Below are positions 51,133 through 60,168 of a stretch of DNA of 64,000 nucleotides, piece by piece; position 1 is the stretch's first letter; each line of letters begins with the position of its first letter. The DNA comes from UBA7657 sp049652985 (GTDB lineage Bacteria; Pseudomonadota; Alphaproteobacteria; Micavibrionales; Micavibrionaceae), in assembly GCA_049652985.1 (NCBI GenBank), contig JBASFK010000001.1, positions 62,001-126,000 of the forward strand, given 5' to 3'. A program made the position numbers and the translations under genes. The notes beneath the pieces were generated by a model, which saw nothing but the letters and a program-made list of their open reading frames with translations, did no database searches and was not told the DNA's origin.

Positions 51133-51246
51133 AGCAAAGTCCCTATGTTTATTTATCCAGCGCATAGTAATAATGGATGATTACAGGCGGGACAAGAGAA
51201 AATTGAATAAAAACCCTAATATAGACAATAAAAGAAAGTTTATTTC

Positions 51247-51870
51247 TTATTCTGTGCCCTGCGCGCCTTCAAATACCCGGTTTTCACGCTTGGATTGCGT
51301 CACGTCGGCCCCGCGCAAATAGACCGGCTCAGCGCCCGGGCTGAACAGCTCTGGCCGCCCGGCCAGCAATTCGGCCATCAGGCCCGCGTTGGGCGCGTCA
51401 CTGGCGAGGATAAACCCCTCGGTCCGGATCTCATCGCCCGCCATAACCGCTGCTGCCGCCAGTGCCTTCCCTTCCGCATCGAAAGTCTGGAAATAGAAAT
51501 CCCCGCGCTTGGTGTCCAGCATCACGGCAACCGGCTTCGGATTGTCACGCACACTCTGCAGCGCGAGCAACTGCGTCGTCGTAATCCCAAATAAAGGAAC
51601 ATCCAGCGCCAGTGCCAGTGCGCGTGCCGTCGAAAGCCCGATCCGCAGGCCCGTGAACGCGCCCGGCCCCGTGGTGACAGCAATAGCATCGAGGTCAGCA
51701 TAATCGATCCCCGCCTCCGCCAGCACGCGCTCCGCCATCGGCAACAAAACTTCCGCGTGCCCCTGCACCATCGCCTTGGATTCAGAAAAAATCCCACCAT
51801 CCGTGCGAACTGCGGCGCTGCAATGATTGAGCGCGGTATCAAGCGCGAGAATATTTTTAAATTGCGTCAT
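51247..51870 (-). CDS. tsaB: tRNA threonylcarbamoyladenosine synthesis protein TsaB
   Basis: TsaB works with TsaD and TsaE to place threonylcarbamoyl on A37 of ANN-decoding tRNAs. The 207-residue protein has ILALDTALNHCSAAVRTDGG, HAEVLLPMAERVLAEAGIDY and VTTGPGAFTGLRIGLSTARA, as is typical. The partners are not in the window. It starts one base into the stop of the nitroreductase gene (TGATG), so the two are coupled. Confidence 0.95.
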   Translation of the reverse strand: MTQFKNILALDTALNHCSAAVRTDGGIFSESKAMVQGHAEVLLPMAERVLAEAGIDYADLDAIAVTTGPGAFTGLRIGLSTARALALALDVPLFGITTTQLLALQSVRDNPKPVAVMLDTKRGDFYFQTFDAEGKALAAAAVMAGDEIRTEGFILASDAPNAGLMAELLAGRPELFSPGAEPVYLRGADVTQSKRENRVFEGAQGTE

Positions 51871-52484
51871 CAGATGATTTTTGAACTTTGGTCAAAACTC
51901 AGGCGCGGCGCGCGCGGATGGAGCTTGGACGGATCGCCATAACCAAGATTGCACAGAAAGTTCGGCGTCCAGTCTTCGTCTGGAAAAAACTCCTTCTTCA
52001 CGGCGTCGGCATTAAAGCCCGACATCGGCCCGCAATCCAGGCCCAGCGCGCGGGCAGCAATCATGAAATACGCGCCCTGCAGCGTACCGTTCCTGAAGGC
52101 GGCATCCTGTATTTTCGCGGGCTTTCCCTCAAACCAGCTCCGTATCACCTTGGGATTATGCGGCGCCAGTATATCCGTCTTCTCATAGAATTTCAGGTCA
52201 AAGGCGATAATCGCCGTTGCGGGCGCCTTCATCGTTTTGTCGCGATTTCCCTCGTCCATGTGCGGGCTCAATTTCTCTTTTGCCACTTTCGATTTCACAA
52301 AAACAAAACGGGCCGGGCAAATATTGGCACTGGTCGGCCCCCATTTCATCAAATCGACGATGTCATGAAGAAGCTGGTCGGGAATGTCGCGGTTCTGCCA
52401 GACACTGTGCGTGCGCGCCTCCCGGAAAATAGTATCGAGCGTCTCGTCATCGAGACTGCGGGGCTTAATTTTTTCGGCGGCCAT
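51870..52484 (-). CDS. RutE-like nitroreductase family protein (malonic semialdehyde reductase type)
   Basis: An FMN-dependent nitroreductase of the RutE/HadB group. From ATG 52484 (AAGGA upstream) the 204-residue protein has LFREARTH-like TIFREARTHSVWQNRDI, LMKWGPTSANICPARFVFVK, FRNGTLQGAYFMIAARALGL and DCGPMSGFNADAVKKEFF, all hallmarks of this group. RutE reduces malonic semialdehyde in uracil breakdown, but no other rut gene is nearby, so the substrate here is open. It lies directly upstream of tsaB. Confidence 0.88.
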   Translation of the reverse strand: MAAEKIKPRSLDDETLDTIFREARTHSVWQNRDIPDQLLHDIVDLMKWGPTSANICPARFVFVKSKVAKEKLSPHMDEGNRDKTMKAPATAIIAFDLKFYEKTDILAPHNPKVIRSWFEGKPAKIQDAAFRNGTLQGAYFMIAARALGLDCGPMSGFNADAVKKEFFPDEDWTPNFLCNLGYGDPSKLHPRAPRLSFDQSSKII

Positions 52485-52641
52485 AGGCGCATTCCTTCCC
52501 GGGAGCATTGCAATAGCATCAATCTAGTCCCGCCCCGCCAAACATCAACCCTTAATTTACCCGCCTTTTACGGCATTTTTTGGGGCTGTTGTTCGGGCCT
52601 GTTATCTGGTTTAATCCCGTTTCTTGCGAAAGACCCGGGCC

Positions 52642-53745
52642 ATGCAGCGTTTCATGACATTCATCACTCTTCTGGCTGCCGCCGCTGCCGGTACCGGCAG
52701 CCCTGTGTCCGCCGCGAATGCCATCCCCGAGGATAAATATTCTGCCGTCGTGCTGGTCTATCACCGCATCGGCGAGGACGCCTACCCCGACAGCGGCCTC
52801 CGCACCGATCAATTCATCGAACATCTCGATGAAATCGCGGGCGGTGATTATACCGTTCTGCCGCTCGGCGAAATCATCGACGCCGTAAAAAATCACCGCG
52901 AGCTTCCGCCGCGCGCGCTCGCCATCACCTTCGAGGGCGCTTACCGCTCCATACTCGATACCGCCGTCCCTGCGCTGCTCGAAAGAAAAATCCCCTTCAC
53001 TGTTTTCTACTCCAGCGGCCAGGTCGATAGCGGCAGCGGCGAAGTCATGACCTGGCACGACCTTAAAAAACTGGGCCAGCAAAATAGCGTCACCCTTAGC
53101 GTTTTGCCCGCCTCCTATTCCCGCCTCGCCCGCGAGCCCGAAGAGGAAATCCGCCGCCAGGTGAACAAGGCCCTCATCCGTCACCGCGAGGAATTCGGCC
53201 AGACGCCTGCATTCTTCGCCTATCCTTTCGGCGAATACTCGCTGGCCTATAAAAACATCGTCGCGGAGTCCGGCTTCACCGCCGCCTTCGGCCTGCATTC
53301 CGGCACGGTCTATGAGGGCGCCGACCTGTTCACGCTTCCCCGCTTTACGATGACAGAGCGCTTCGGCGACATCAGCCGCTTCCGCCTCGTGGTCAATGCG
53401 CTTCCTTTGCCCGCAACCGAAATAGAACCGCGCGACCCCCAGATCGGCATCGCCGCGCCGAAAATCGGTTTTTCTCTGCCACCGTCGCTCGAAAAAGAAA
53501 GCGGCGATTTATCCTGCTTTGTTTCCGGGCGTGACCAGCCTGAAATCGAGATCCTCGGAAACCGCGTCGAACTGCGCCTCGCCGATATTCCCGGCGATGA
53601 ACGCGTGCGCCTGAACTGCACGATACCCGGCCCTACGGATACGCAGACCGATGTCGAACAATGGCGCTGGCTTGGAATGATTTTGGCCGGGCAAAGTATA
53701 CCCGCACCCGAGGAAACTAATCCGCCACCTGACGGACCTCAGTAA
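52642..53745 (+). CDS. polysaccharide deacetylase-like protein with degraded active site
   Basis: A secreted or periplasmic protein of 367 residues (signal about 1-25, cut near VSAA). It has the NodB-domain layout: VVLVYHRIGED, then ALAITFEGAYRSI where active enzymes have TFDDGY, a region at about 140-160 (VTLSVLPASYSRLAREP) where they have the zinc-binding SHxxxH, and FAYPFGEYSLAYKNIVAESG as in motif 3. The catalytic aspartate, the metal aspartate and the histidine pair are thus all missing. A C-terminal domain of about 100 residues, beta-rich, ends in a proline-rich tail. It probably binds a glycan without cutting it. GTG/TTG starts upstream are less likely. Confidence 0.85.
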   Translation: MQRFMTFITLLAAAAAGTGSPVSAANAIPEDKYSAVVLVYHRIGEDAYPDSGLRTDQFIEHLDEIAGGDYTVLPLGEIIDAVKNHRELPPRALAITFEGAYRSILDTAVPALLERKIPFTVFYSSGQVDSGSGEVMTWHDLKKLGQQNSVTLSVLPASYSRLAREPEEEIRRQVNKALIRHREEFGQTPAFFAYPFGEYSLAYKNIVAESGFTAAFGLHSGTVYEGADLFTLPRFTMTERFGDISRFRLVVNALPLPATEIEPRDPQIGIAAPKIGFSLPPSLEKESGDLSCFVSGRDQPEIEILGNRVELRLADIPGDERVRLNCTIPGPTDTQTDVEQWRWLGMILAGQSIPAPEETNPPPDGPQ

Positions 53746-54262
53746 CTTCCGGCACATAATGCCGCAGCATGTTTTCGATGCCTGATTTCAGGGTCATGGT
53801 AGAGCTTGGGCACCCGGCGCACGCACCGCGCAGCCGCAGATAAACCACCCCGTCATCGAAACTGTCGAACACGATATCTCCGCCATCCATCATCACCGCC
53901 GGACGCACGCGCGTTTCGATCAGCTCCTTGATCTGGACGATAATCGGGTCGGATTCATCCGCTTCACCCGCCGCCTCGGCATTCAGCAGAACAGGCTGGC
54001 CGGTTGAAAGATGCTCCATCAGCGCGGCTAAAATCATGGGCTTCAGCATCGACCAGTCCGTGTCGCCCGCCTTGCTGACCGAAACAAAATCGTGGCCCAG
54101 CATGACATTCTCGACACCGGTAATACCGAACAGGCGCTGCGCCAGCGGCGAATTGCCGCTCTCGTCCCGGCTTTTGAATTCAAAAACCGACGGGGCGACG
54201 TCCTGCCCGGGCAGGAATTTCAGCGTCGCCGGGTTCGGCGTTGTTTGCGTCTGGATGAACAT
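53717..54262 (-). CDS. NifU/NfuA-type iron-sulfur cluster carrier
   Basis: A 181-residue protein with a scaffold N-domain (MFIQTQTTPNPATLKFLPGQ, then SPLAQRLFGITGVENVMLG) and a NifU C-domain (IKELIETRVRPAVMMDGGDI, LRGACAGCPSSTMTLKSGIE) whose Cys148 and Cys151 hold a 4Fe-4S cluster between two subunits. This two-domain form is the alphaproteobacterial and mitochondrial NFU1 type, which delivers clusters to lipoate synthase and other enzymes. It overlaps the end of the deacetylase-like gene by 29 bases (convergent). Confidence 0.94.
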   Translation of the reverse strand: MFIQTQTTPNPATLKFLPGQDVAPSVFEFKSRDESGNSPLAQRLFGITGVENVMLGHDFVSVSKAGDTDWSMLKPMILAALMEHLSTGQPVLLNAEAAGEADESDPIIVQIKELIETRVRPAVMMDGGDIVFDSFDDGVVYLRLRGACAGCPSSTMTLKSGIENMLRHYVPEVTEVRQVAD

Positions 54263-54294
54263 GGGATACCAGATAGTCTAGTTGTAAGAATAAA

Positions 54295-54759
54295 TCAACT
54301 TTCGCCTGTCTTTTCCTCGAGCGTGATATGGTCGGGAATAACCGTCAGCGGCACCGTCAGTTTCGAAAGCCCCTTGCCGCAGAAATAGCTCACCAGCGGA
54401 CCCGGCCCGCCGCCCTTCGTGCTGCCGCCCAGGAACAGGTTCGAAATGCCCGGGTTTTCTTCAATGGTCTTGATCACCGCCTCCGGCGCCGCGCCTTCGC
54501 CGATATACAGCGACGGCATCAGCCCGCAGATGCTCTTGATCTTCTCCGCGATATTCGCCAGCAGTTTCTCGGCGTCCCGCCTGCGGTCCTGCTTGATGCG
54601 CTCCTCGATATTGCCCCAGTTGACGAAATCTCCTTCGCTGATGATATACAGCACGCCGATATGCGTGCGGTTCGCCTTCGCCGCCTTGCAGGCATAGCGC
54701 AGCGCGTTACCGAATTCCTCGGTATCGTCCGCGACGATCAGGTAAATACGTTCTGTCAT
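54295..54759 (-). CDS. universal stress protein family protein
   Basis: A 154-residue UspA-fold protein: RIYLIVADDTEEFGNALRYA at the start, GVLYIISEGDFVNWGN, IKSICGLMPSLYIGEGAAPE and ISNLFLGGSTKGGGPGPLVS, matching the Usp core with its ATP-type G-rich loop GGSTKGGGPGPLVS. Such proteins bind nucleotides and help survival under stress. It ends the run TauE, TIGR02186 and Usp, spaced by 12 bases from its neighbour. Confidence 0.85.
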   Translation of the reverse strand: MTERIYLIVADDTEEFGNALRYACKAAKANRTHIGVLYIISEGDFVNWGNIEERIKQDRRRDAEKLLANIAEKIKSICGLMPSLYIGEGAAPEAVIKTIEENPGISNLFLGGSTKGGGPGPLVSYFCGKGLSKLTVPLTVIPDHITLEEKTGES

Positions 54760-54771
54760 GCTGGATCTCTC

Positions 54772-55503
54772 CTATCCGCGCCGCACTCTGTTTGAAAACC
54801 ATCCGGCGAATACCGCGAGCAGCACGCACAATACGCCGTAAATCATTGAATTGTCATTCGCGAACTGGTGAATGCGCGCGCTGCCGCCCACTTGCGCGAC
54901 GCGCACGGTGCGGATCTTGGTATCGCGCACGGTTCCGTTCGAAAAATAAAGCGTCTGGACTTCATACTCTCCCACCGGGACATTGGCGGGAATGTAGAAA
55001 TCGGCGCGGAAAAAATCCGGACCGATGAAATTGATCGTGCCCGCATGCTCCGGGTAAAGCCCCTGGCTCTGCTTGTTTCGAAGCAACGCATCGCGGAAAA
55101 AAATCCGTTGCGGATCGGTGCTGTCCGGCTTGTTGAAGCGCAGATTCTCCGTCCCCACGCCGTGCTCCTGCAACACTTCAGGCGTGGCCAGCCCCTGCAG
55201 CGGCTTGCTGATCGCATAACCGTAATAGGACGGCACAGCCTTGAATGTCTCGAAACTGCGGTTGATCCACGCGCCCACGACGCTTTCCTTGCGCCGGACC
55301 GACATTGTCCGCTGCGGCCCGCGCAGGATCACGGCGATATCGCCCTTGCCGCTCCGCACACCGAACACGGCCAGTGTCGTGCCGTTAAAACCGGTCGTAA
55401 TATCCACATGGTCGCTGGAAAGGTCGACAACAACATTATCCGCGTTTGCGGGCGGCATCGCTGCCGTCAAAAGAACTGCGATTAAAAGCATCACCCGCAT
55501 CAT
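54772..55503 (-). CDS. TIGR02186 family membrane-anchored protein
   Basis: A 243-residue protein with a signal (MMRVMLLIAVLLTAAMPPAN), a periplasmic body and a C-terminal membrane segment (MIYGVLCVLLAVFAGWF). It matches the TIGR02186 family: VDLSSDHVDITTGFNGTTLA, GDIAVILRGPQRTMSVRRKE and INRSFETFKAVPSYYGYAIS. These proteins almost always lie beside a TauE-type exporter, as here, and their function is unknown. The ATG at 55503 overlaps the TauE stop (ATGA), which decides the start over an in-frame extension. Confidence 0.88.
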   Translation of the reverse strand: MMRVMLLIAVLLTAAMPPANADNVVVDLSSDHVDITTGFNGTTLAVFGVRSGKGDIAVILRGPQRTMSVRRKESVVGAWINRSFETFKAVPSYYGYAISKPLQGLATPEVLQEHGVGTENLRFNKPDSTDPQRIFFRDALLRNKQSQGLYPEHAGTINFIGPDFFRADFYIPANVPVGEYEVQTLYFSNGTVRDTKIRTVRVAQVGGSARIHQFANDNSMIYGVLCVLLAVFAGWFSNRVRRG

Positions 55504-56414
55504 GACAGCACCGCCGTCGAAAATATTTCCGCGGGCTGGATGAACAAATTCCCGATCATCTGCAGGCACACCGCCAGGACAATCAGCGCCAGCGTCACCC
55601 GCGCATAAATCCCTTTGACATGCCGCGCGAACGTAATTCCCGCCTGCGCGCCGATCACGCCGCCGATAATCAGGATCACCGCCAGCACCACATCCACCGT
55701 CTGGTTCACCAGCGCATGCATGATGGTGGCAAAAGCCGTCGTGAAAATCATCTGGAACAGCGCCGTGCCCGCCACGAGTAACGATGGAATACCCAAAATA
55801 TACATCATCGCCGGGACGATCACGAACGCGCCGCCGACGCCCAGCACCGACGCCAGCACCCCGCCGAGAAAACCGATCCCGCCCGGCACCAGCGCGCTGA
55901 CATAGAGCTTCGAGCGCGGGAAGCGCATCTTGTACGGCAGCCCTGCAATAAATTTATTCACATTCAGCGTATTGAATTCCTTGCGCATGTTTTTCGGCTT
56001 CACAAAATGCAGGAAACTTTCCGCCAGCATCAGCACGCCGATAAACCCGAGCAGGATGATATACAAAACCGAAATCGCGAAATCGATCTGGCCGAGTTTC
56101 TCGAGCAATCCGAAAATAACAATACCGAGTACCGAACCCAGCAAACCGCCGACCAACATCACCCCGCCGATCTTGACGTCGACATTTCCCTTCTCCCAGT
56201 GCCCGAGCACACCCGCGACGCTCGAGGCCACGAGCTGCGAGGCCTGCGTCCCTACCGCGATAACGGGCGGTATGCCGGTGAAAATCAAAAACGGCGTCGT
56301 CAGGAATCCGCCGCCGATGCCGAAAATGCCCGACAAAAAACCCACGAAGGCGCTGACGAGGAAAATGGATTCCGCCGGCACGCTCATTTCAGCAATGGGG
56401 AGATAAACCTGCAT
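55500..56414 (-). CDS. TauE/SafE-type membrane exporter
   Basis: A 304-residue protein with about eight membrane segments in two halves, each with the family's glycine-rich motif: SGIFGIGGGFLTTPFLIFTG and GVLASVLGVGGAFVIVPAMM. The family moves sulfite, sulfoacetate and related anions. Its partner TIGR02186 overlaps by 4 bases. The substrate here is unknown; no taurine or sulfur genes are close. The start ATG lies in a TGCATTAATGCA palindrome (56410-56421). Confidence 0.9.
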   Translation of the reverse strand: MQVYLPIAEMSVPAESIFLVSAFVGFLSGIFGIGGGFLTTPFLIFTGIPPVIAVGTQASQLVASSVAGVLGHWEKGNVDVKIGGVMLVGGLLGSVLGIVIFGLLEKLGQIDFAISVLYIILLGFIGVLMLAESFLHFVKPKNMRKEFNTLNVNKFIAGLPYKMRFPRSKLYVSALVPGGIGFLGGVLASVLGVGGAFVIVPAMMYILGIPSLLVAGTALFQMIFTTAFATIMHALVNQTVDVVLAVILIIGGVIGAQAGITFARHVKGIYARVTLALIVLAVCLQMIGNLFIQPAEIFSTAVLS

Positions 56415-56421
56415 TAATGCA

Positions 56422-56441
56422 TCCCTGCTTTATAGCAGGGA
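56422..56441. terminator. stem-loop between the orphan at 56460 and the TauE gene
   Basis: TCCCTGC and GCAGGGA pair around TTTATA. No T-run follows on either strand, so it could be a weak or Rho-assisted terminator or a leader hairpin of the TauE transcript. Confidence 0.35.
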
Positions 56442-56459
56442 CGACATTACTGGATATGC

Positions 56460-57116
56460 TTAATTGGTGTAAAGGTCGATATCCTTGCGGCCGCGGATGC
56501 GCAAGGGGCCGTCCGTCGTGAAATCACGGTACCAGCCATTGCCGTGGATATGATACTCGTTGCGGAAATCGACCGACTTCACGAAGCTGAGGAACGGCTT
56601 GTACCACTCGCCATATACGCCCGTCTCAGACGAGCACTCGGCGATATAGGCCTTGTCATTGTAAACGGTGGCGAACATCAGCCCGCGCTTCTGGACCTTC
56701 GGGCCCACGGCGGGAATGAACGAAACATCGGCGAAGCTCGCGAAACCATCGCCCAGCCCCGCATTGTCCCAAACGCCGTTGATCGTCGCGGCTCCGAATT
56801 CACCGGTATAAGCGTCCCAGAATTCGCGGCTGTAATTCTGCCTCTGGATCGCGGCCGCATCGCGGCGCGGGTAAATCACGAAACGGCGGTCCTCGCGCAC
56901 GCGCACGCGGCACGTTGCAAATTCATTGTCCCCGGGCGCGGCCACGGTCAGGATATCGTCGGGCTTCTGGTTGTTGATCTGGCGCCATGTATCGACATAG
57001 GTGACCGAAAGGTTCGTCTCGGCGTCTCTCCAGAAGAAAACGTCGGCCTTGGCGGGGGAACCCGCCACGGATGCCAATATTGCTGCCAAAGCCAGCGATT
57101 TAAGAGCAAATTTCAT
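56460..57116 (-). CDS. exported protein of unknown function
   Basis: A 218-residue protein with a signal peptide (MKFALKSLALAAILASVAGS, cut near AKA). The mature part is beta-rich: FFWRDAETNLSVTYVDTWRQ, an FATCRVRVRED segment, RRDAAAIQRQNYSREFWDAY and LMFATVYNDKAYIAECSSE. Two cysteines (CRV and CSS) could form a disulfide. I recognise no family with confidence; it is probably periplasmic. It is read on its own toward the TauE operon. Confidence 0.72.
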   Translation of the reverse strand: MKFALKSLALAAILASVAGSPAKADVFFWRDAETNLSVTYVDTWRQINNQKPDDILTVAAPGDNEFATCRVRVREDRRFVIYPRRDAAAIQRQNYSREFWDAYTGEFGAATINGVWDNAGLGDGFASFADVSFIPAVGPKVQKRGLMFATVYNDKAYIAECSSETGVYGEWYKPFLSFVKSVDFRNEYHIHGNGWYRDFTTDGPLRIRGRKDIDLYTN

Positions 57117-57220
57117 GAGAAAACACCGTGTTACCTGAATTTATTATGACCTGTCCTAGCCTATAATGCCAGAAAAATGCCTAACAACAGGTTAACGCGG
57201 CGGCAGGTGATTAGTTCAGA

Positions 57221-57529
57221 TCACTCGTTCACAAGTTCTGCGGGGGGAGGATAAGTATCGCAGTTAAACTGGATAAACTTGTGGTCTCTGGCGGCTTCCC
57301 GGAAAAGGCTGATAAATGCTCCAACCGTCCCTCCGAAACATATATAGCCTTGATAGGCAGCTCCCTCGGTAGTCGTAAAAGGTTTATTGTGCTCACTTTT
57401 CTCTAATGCCTGAAAATGAACTATGACAATCGGCACTCCATGGGCCCGCGAAAGCTTATTGAAACCACCTATTTCCCTATAAATAGGCGTTACATTCCCT
57501 TTAGGTGAAGTTAATTTTGCTATAACCAT
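57221..57529 (-). CDS. orphan protein, 102 residues, in an AT-richer patch
   Basis: The start is ATG 57529 with GGGGTG about 5 bases upstream. The product begins MVIAKLTSPKGNVTPIYREI, has a beta-rich middle (VPIVIVHFQALEKSE) and GYICFGGTVGAFISLFREAA, and lacks signal or membrane segments. I recognise no family. Local base use (more A and T, runs such as TTTAAA) differs from the genes on both sides, which hints at later arrival. Confidence that it is a gene is moderate. Confidence 0.55.
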   Translation of the reverse strand: MVIAKLTSPKGNVTPIYREIGGFNKLSRAHGVPIVIVHFQALEKSEHNKPFTTTEGAAYQGYICFGGTVGAFISLFREAARDHKFIQFNCDTYPPPAELVNE

Positions 57530-57570
57530 ATACGCACCCCAGTGTTGAATAATCGAAAACTATCACACCT

Positions 57571-58581
57571 TTAAGATATGTCAAATGAGTTCCAGAACCC
57601 CATGCGGTCCCGCACCTGCTGCAGGACTGGCTCCGCGATGCTCCGGGCCTTTTCATTGCCGCTCTTAAGATAACGGTCGATTTCGCCCGGGTCGGCCAGC
57701 AGCTCGCTCATGCGCTTCGTGATCGGCGAAAGTTTTGAAACCGCTAAATCGGCCAGCGCCGGCTTGAACACCGAGAATTGTTTCCCGGCGAATTCTGCAA
57801 TCACATCCTCGCGCGGCCTGTCCGCCAGTGCCGCGTAAATCGTGATCAGGTTCAGTGCTTCTGCGCGTCCCTCATATCCGTTCAGATTATCCGGCAGCGG
57901 GTGAGGGTCCGTCGTCGCCTTCTTGATCTTCTTCGCAATCGCGTCTGCGTCATCCGTCAAATTGATCCGCGAATAATCGGATTCATCCGACTTGCTCATC
58001 TTCTTCGACCCGTCGCGCAAACTCATCACGCGCGGCGCAGGTCCTGCGATCATCGGCTCCGGTATCGTAAACAGCTCACCAAAATTCGTGTTGAACGTCG
58101 ACGCGACATCACGCGCCAGCTCCAGGTGCTGCTTCTGGTCTTCGCCGACGGGAACATGCGTGGCCTTATAAACAAGAATATCCGCCGCCATCAGCACCGG
58201 GTACGCGAACAAGCCAAGCCCCACGCGCTCCGAATTTTTCCCCGCCTTGTCCTTGAACTGCGTCATGCGCTCGAGCTTGCCCATCTGCGCAATGGTCGCG
58301 AGCAGCCACATCAGTTCCGAATGCGCAGAAACCGCCGACTGAACGAAAATATGCGAGCGCTTCGGGTTAATGCCGCTCGCGATGAATGCCGCCGCAATTT
58401 CGCGCGTCGATTTCGCCAGCACTGCCGGATCCTGCGGCAGCGTCACCGCGTGCAGATCCGCGACCATATAAAGGCACTCCGCGCCCTCATCCTGCAGCTT
58501 GACCCAGTTCTTCAGCGCCCCGAGATAATTTCCGAGATGGAGATTATTGGTCGGCTGCATACCTGAAAGAATGCGTTTCAT
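57571..58581 (-). CDS. trpS: tryptophanyl-tRNA synthetase
   Basis: TrpS charges tRNA-Trp. The 336-residue class I enzyme has the HIGH-type motif in GMQPTNNLHLGNYLGALKNW, AQMGKLERMTQFKDK, the GEDQKQHLELARDV motif and KMSKS in GSKKMSKSDESDYSRINL. Length and motifs are standard. Its ATG overlaps the murJ stop (ATGA), so the two are translated together, a pairing common in alphaproteobacteria. Confidence 0.97.
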   Translation of the reverse strand: MKRILSGMQPTNNLHLGNYLGALKNWVKLQDEGAECLYMVADLHAVTLPQDPAVLAKSTREIAAAFIASGINPKRSHIFVQSAVSAHSELMWLLATIAQMGKLERMTQFKDKAGKNSERVGLGLFAYPVLMAADILVYKATHVPVGEDQKQHLELARDVASTFNTNFGELFTIPEPMIAGPAPRVMSLRDGSKKMSKSDESDYSRINLTDDADAIAKKIKKATTDPHPLPDNLNGYEGRAEALNLITIYAALADRPREDVIAEFAGKQFSVFKPALADLAVSKLSPITKRMSELLADPGEIDRYLKSGNEKARSIAEPVLQQVRDRMGFWNSFDIS

Positions 58582-60131
58582 TTCGAACCCTTGGTTAAAA
58601 ATCCGCTTATATCCTGTATTTTAAGCGCGCCGGTTGCAAGTGCAGAAATGCCGTAAGCCGCCCCGCCCGCCACGACGAATATCGCCAGCGCGATATCCTT
58701 GTGGAACGTATCGCCGTCCACCCACCCGGCCAGCGGGATATGCAATGCAAACAGCACCAGCGCCATGGCTCCCGTCGAAATCACGATACGCGGCAAAGCC
58801 CGCCGAAAACGCTCGTCAATTTTCATCGCCGCGTTGTTACGCAGCAGCCACGCCAGCAGCCCGATCTGCATCCACCCGACAATCCCTGTCGCCAGCGCGA
58901 TGCCCGCGACACCTATATATTGGATGAGGATCAGCGCCAGGATGATATTCGACGTCGCCACGGCAATCGAAACCTTCACCGGCGTCATCGTGTCCTGCTG
59001 CGAGAAAAACGCCGTCGCGTAAACCTTCACCGCGATATAGGCGGGCAACCCGATCACGTAGCCCTTCAGCACGAACGCCGTCACGCCCGCATCGACCATA
59101 TCGAACTTCCCGCGCACGAATAAAACTTCAATAATAATATCGGCGAGGATCAGGAGCGCCACCGCCGCCGGTAAACCCAGAAACAAAACAATCTCCAGCG
59201 CGCGGTTGAATAACCCCTTCGCCTCTTCAGTTTTCCCCGCGCCGATCGCGCGGCTCAGCATCGGCAGCAGCGCCGTGCCTACCGCAATCCCGACCGTGCT
59301 CAGCGGCAACTGGTTCAAACGGTCCGCGTAATACAAATACGCAATCGATCCTGTCGGCAGGAACGAGCCCATGATCATGTCGGCGAATAAATTGATCTGC
59401 ATCACGCCCGCACCAAGCACGCCCGGCCCCATCAGCTTGAACAACTTCTTGATCCGGAAATCAAAACGCGGACGCGTCAGCGATAATTTTATCTTCTCGC
59501 GGCGGATATAAATATAAAGCAGGACGAACTGCAGAACACCCGCAATCATCACACCCCACGCTAGCGCATGCGCCGCCGTCTGGAATTTCCACGCCACCAG
59601 CAACACGCCGATCAGCGCTAGATTGAACAAAATCGGTGCAGCGGCGAACGGCGCGAAACGCCCATGCGCTGTCAGCACCCCGCCCATCAGCGCCGCAATC
59701 GACATCATCAATAGGTAGGGAAACGTAATTCGCGACAGCGTCACCGCGAGATCGAAACGCTCCGTCGTCGGGTCGTCCGTAAATCCCGGCGCCAGCAGCA
59801 TGATTACCGCCGGCATAGCGATCATCATCACGATGGTGAACACCAGCAAAATCCAGAACATGATGACCATCGCGTTGCCCGCGAATTCGTCAGCGCTCTC
59901 CCGCCCTTCTTTCTCCAGCGCCTCGGAATAAAGCGGCACGAACGAAACGCTGAACGCACCCTCGGCCGTCACGCGCCGGAAAAAATTCGGCAATTTGAGC
60001 GCAACGAAAAAAGCATCCGCAATCGGCCCGGCGCCAAGAACCGCCGCCGTCATGATATCGCGCACGAAACCGGCGACCCGGCTCAGCGCCGTCAGCCCAC
60101 CCACCGTTGCCATGGCTTTTACGAGTTTCAT
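58578..60131 (-). CDS. murJ: lipid II flippase MurJ
   Basis: MurJ carries lipid II across the inner membrane for wall synthesis. The 517-residue protein has 14 predicted membrane segments and the family's landmarks GFVRDIMTAAVLGAGPIADA, FVALKLPNFFRRVTAEGAFS, RITFPYLLMMSIAALMGGVL and INLFADMIMGSFLPTGSIAY, with conserved charged residues in the central cavity region. The gene is divergent from ubiE, with 37 bases between starts. Confidence 0.96.
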   Translation of the reverse strand: MKLVKAMATVGGLTALSRVAGFVRDIMTAAVLGAGPIADAFFVALKLPNFFRRVTAEGAFSVSFVPLYSEALEKEGRESADEFAGNAMVIMFWILLVFTIVMMIAMPAVIMLLAPGFTDDPTTERFDLAVTLSRITFPYLLMMSIAALMGGVLTAHGRFAPFAAAPILFNLALIGVLLVAWKFQTAAHALAWGVMIAGVLQFVLLYIYIRREKIKLSLTRPRFDFRIKKLFKLMGPGVLGAGVMQINLFADMIMGSFLPTGSIAYLYYADRLNQLPLSTVGIAVGTALLPMLSRAIGAGKTEEAKGLFNRALEIVLFLGLPAAVALLILADIIIEVLFVRGKFDMVDAGVTAFVLKGYVIGLPAYIAVKVYATAFFSQQDTMTPVKVSIAVATSNIILALILIQYIGVAGIALATGIVGWMQIGLLAWLLRNNAAMKIDERFRRALPRIVISTGAMALVLFALHIPLAGWVDGDTFHKDIALAIFVVAGGAAYGISALATGALKIQDISGFLTKGSK

Positions 60132-60168
60132 GTGCTATCTGATAGCATCGTTTTGGATAAGAAAACAG

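Noticed and set aside
56410..56421. TGCATTAATGCA palindrome as an operator
   Set aside because: It overlaps the TauE start codon and is AT-rich and short; chance is as likely.
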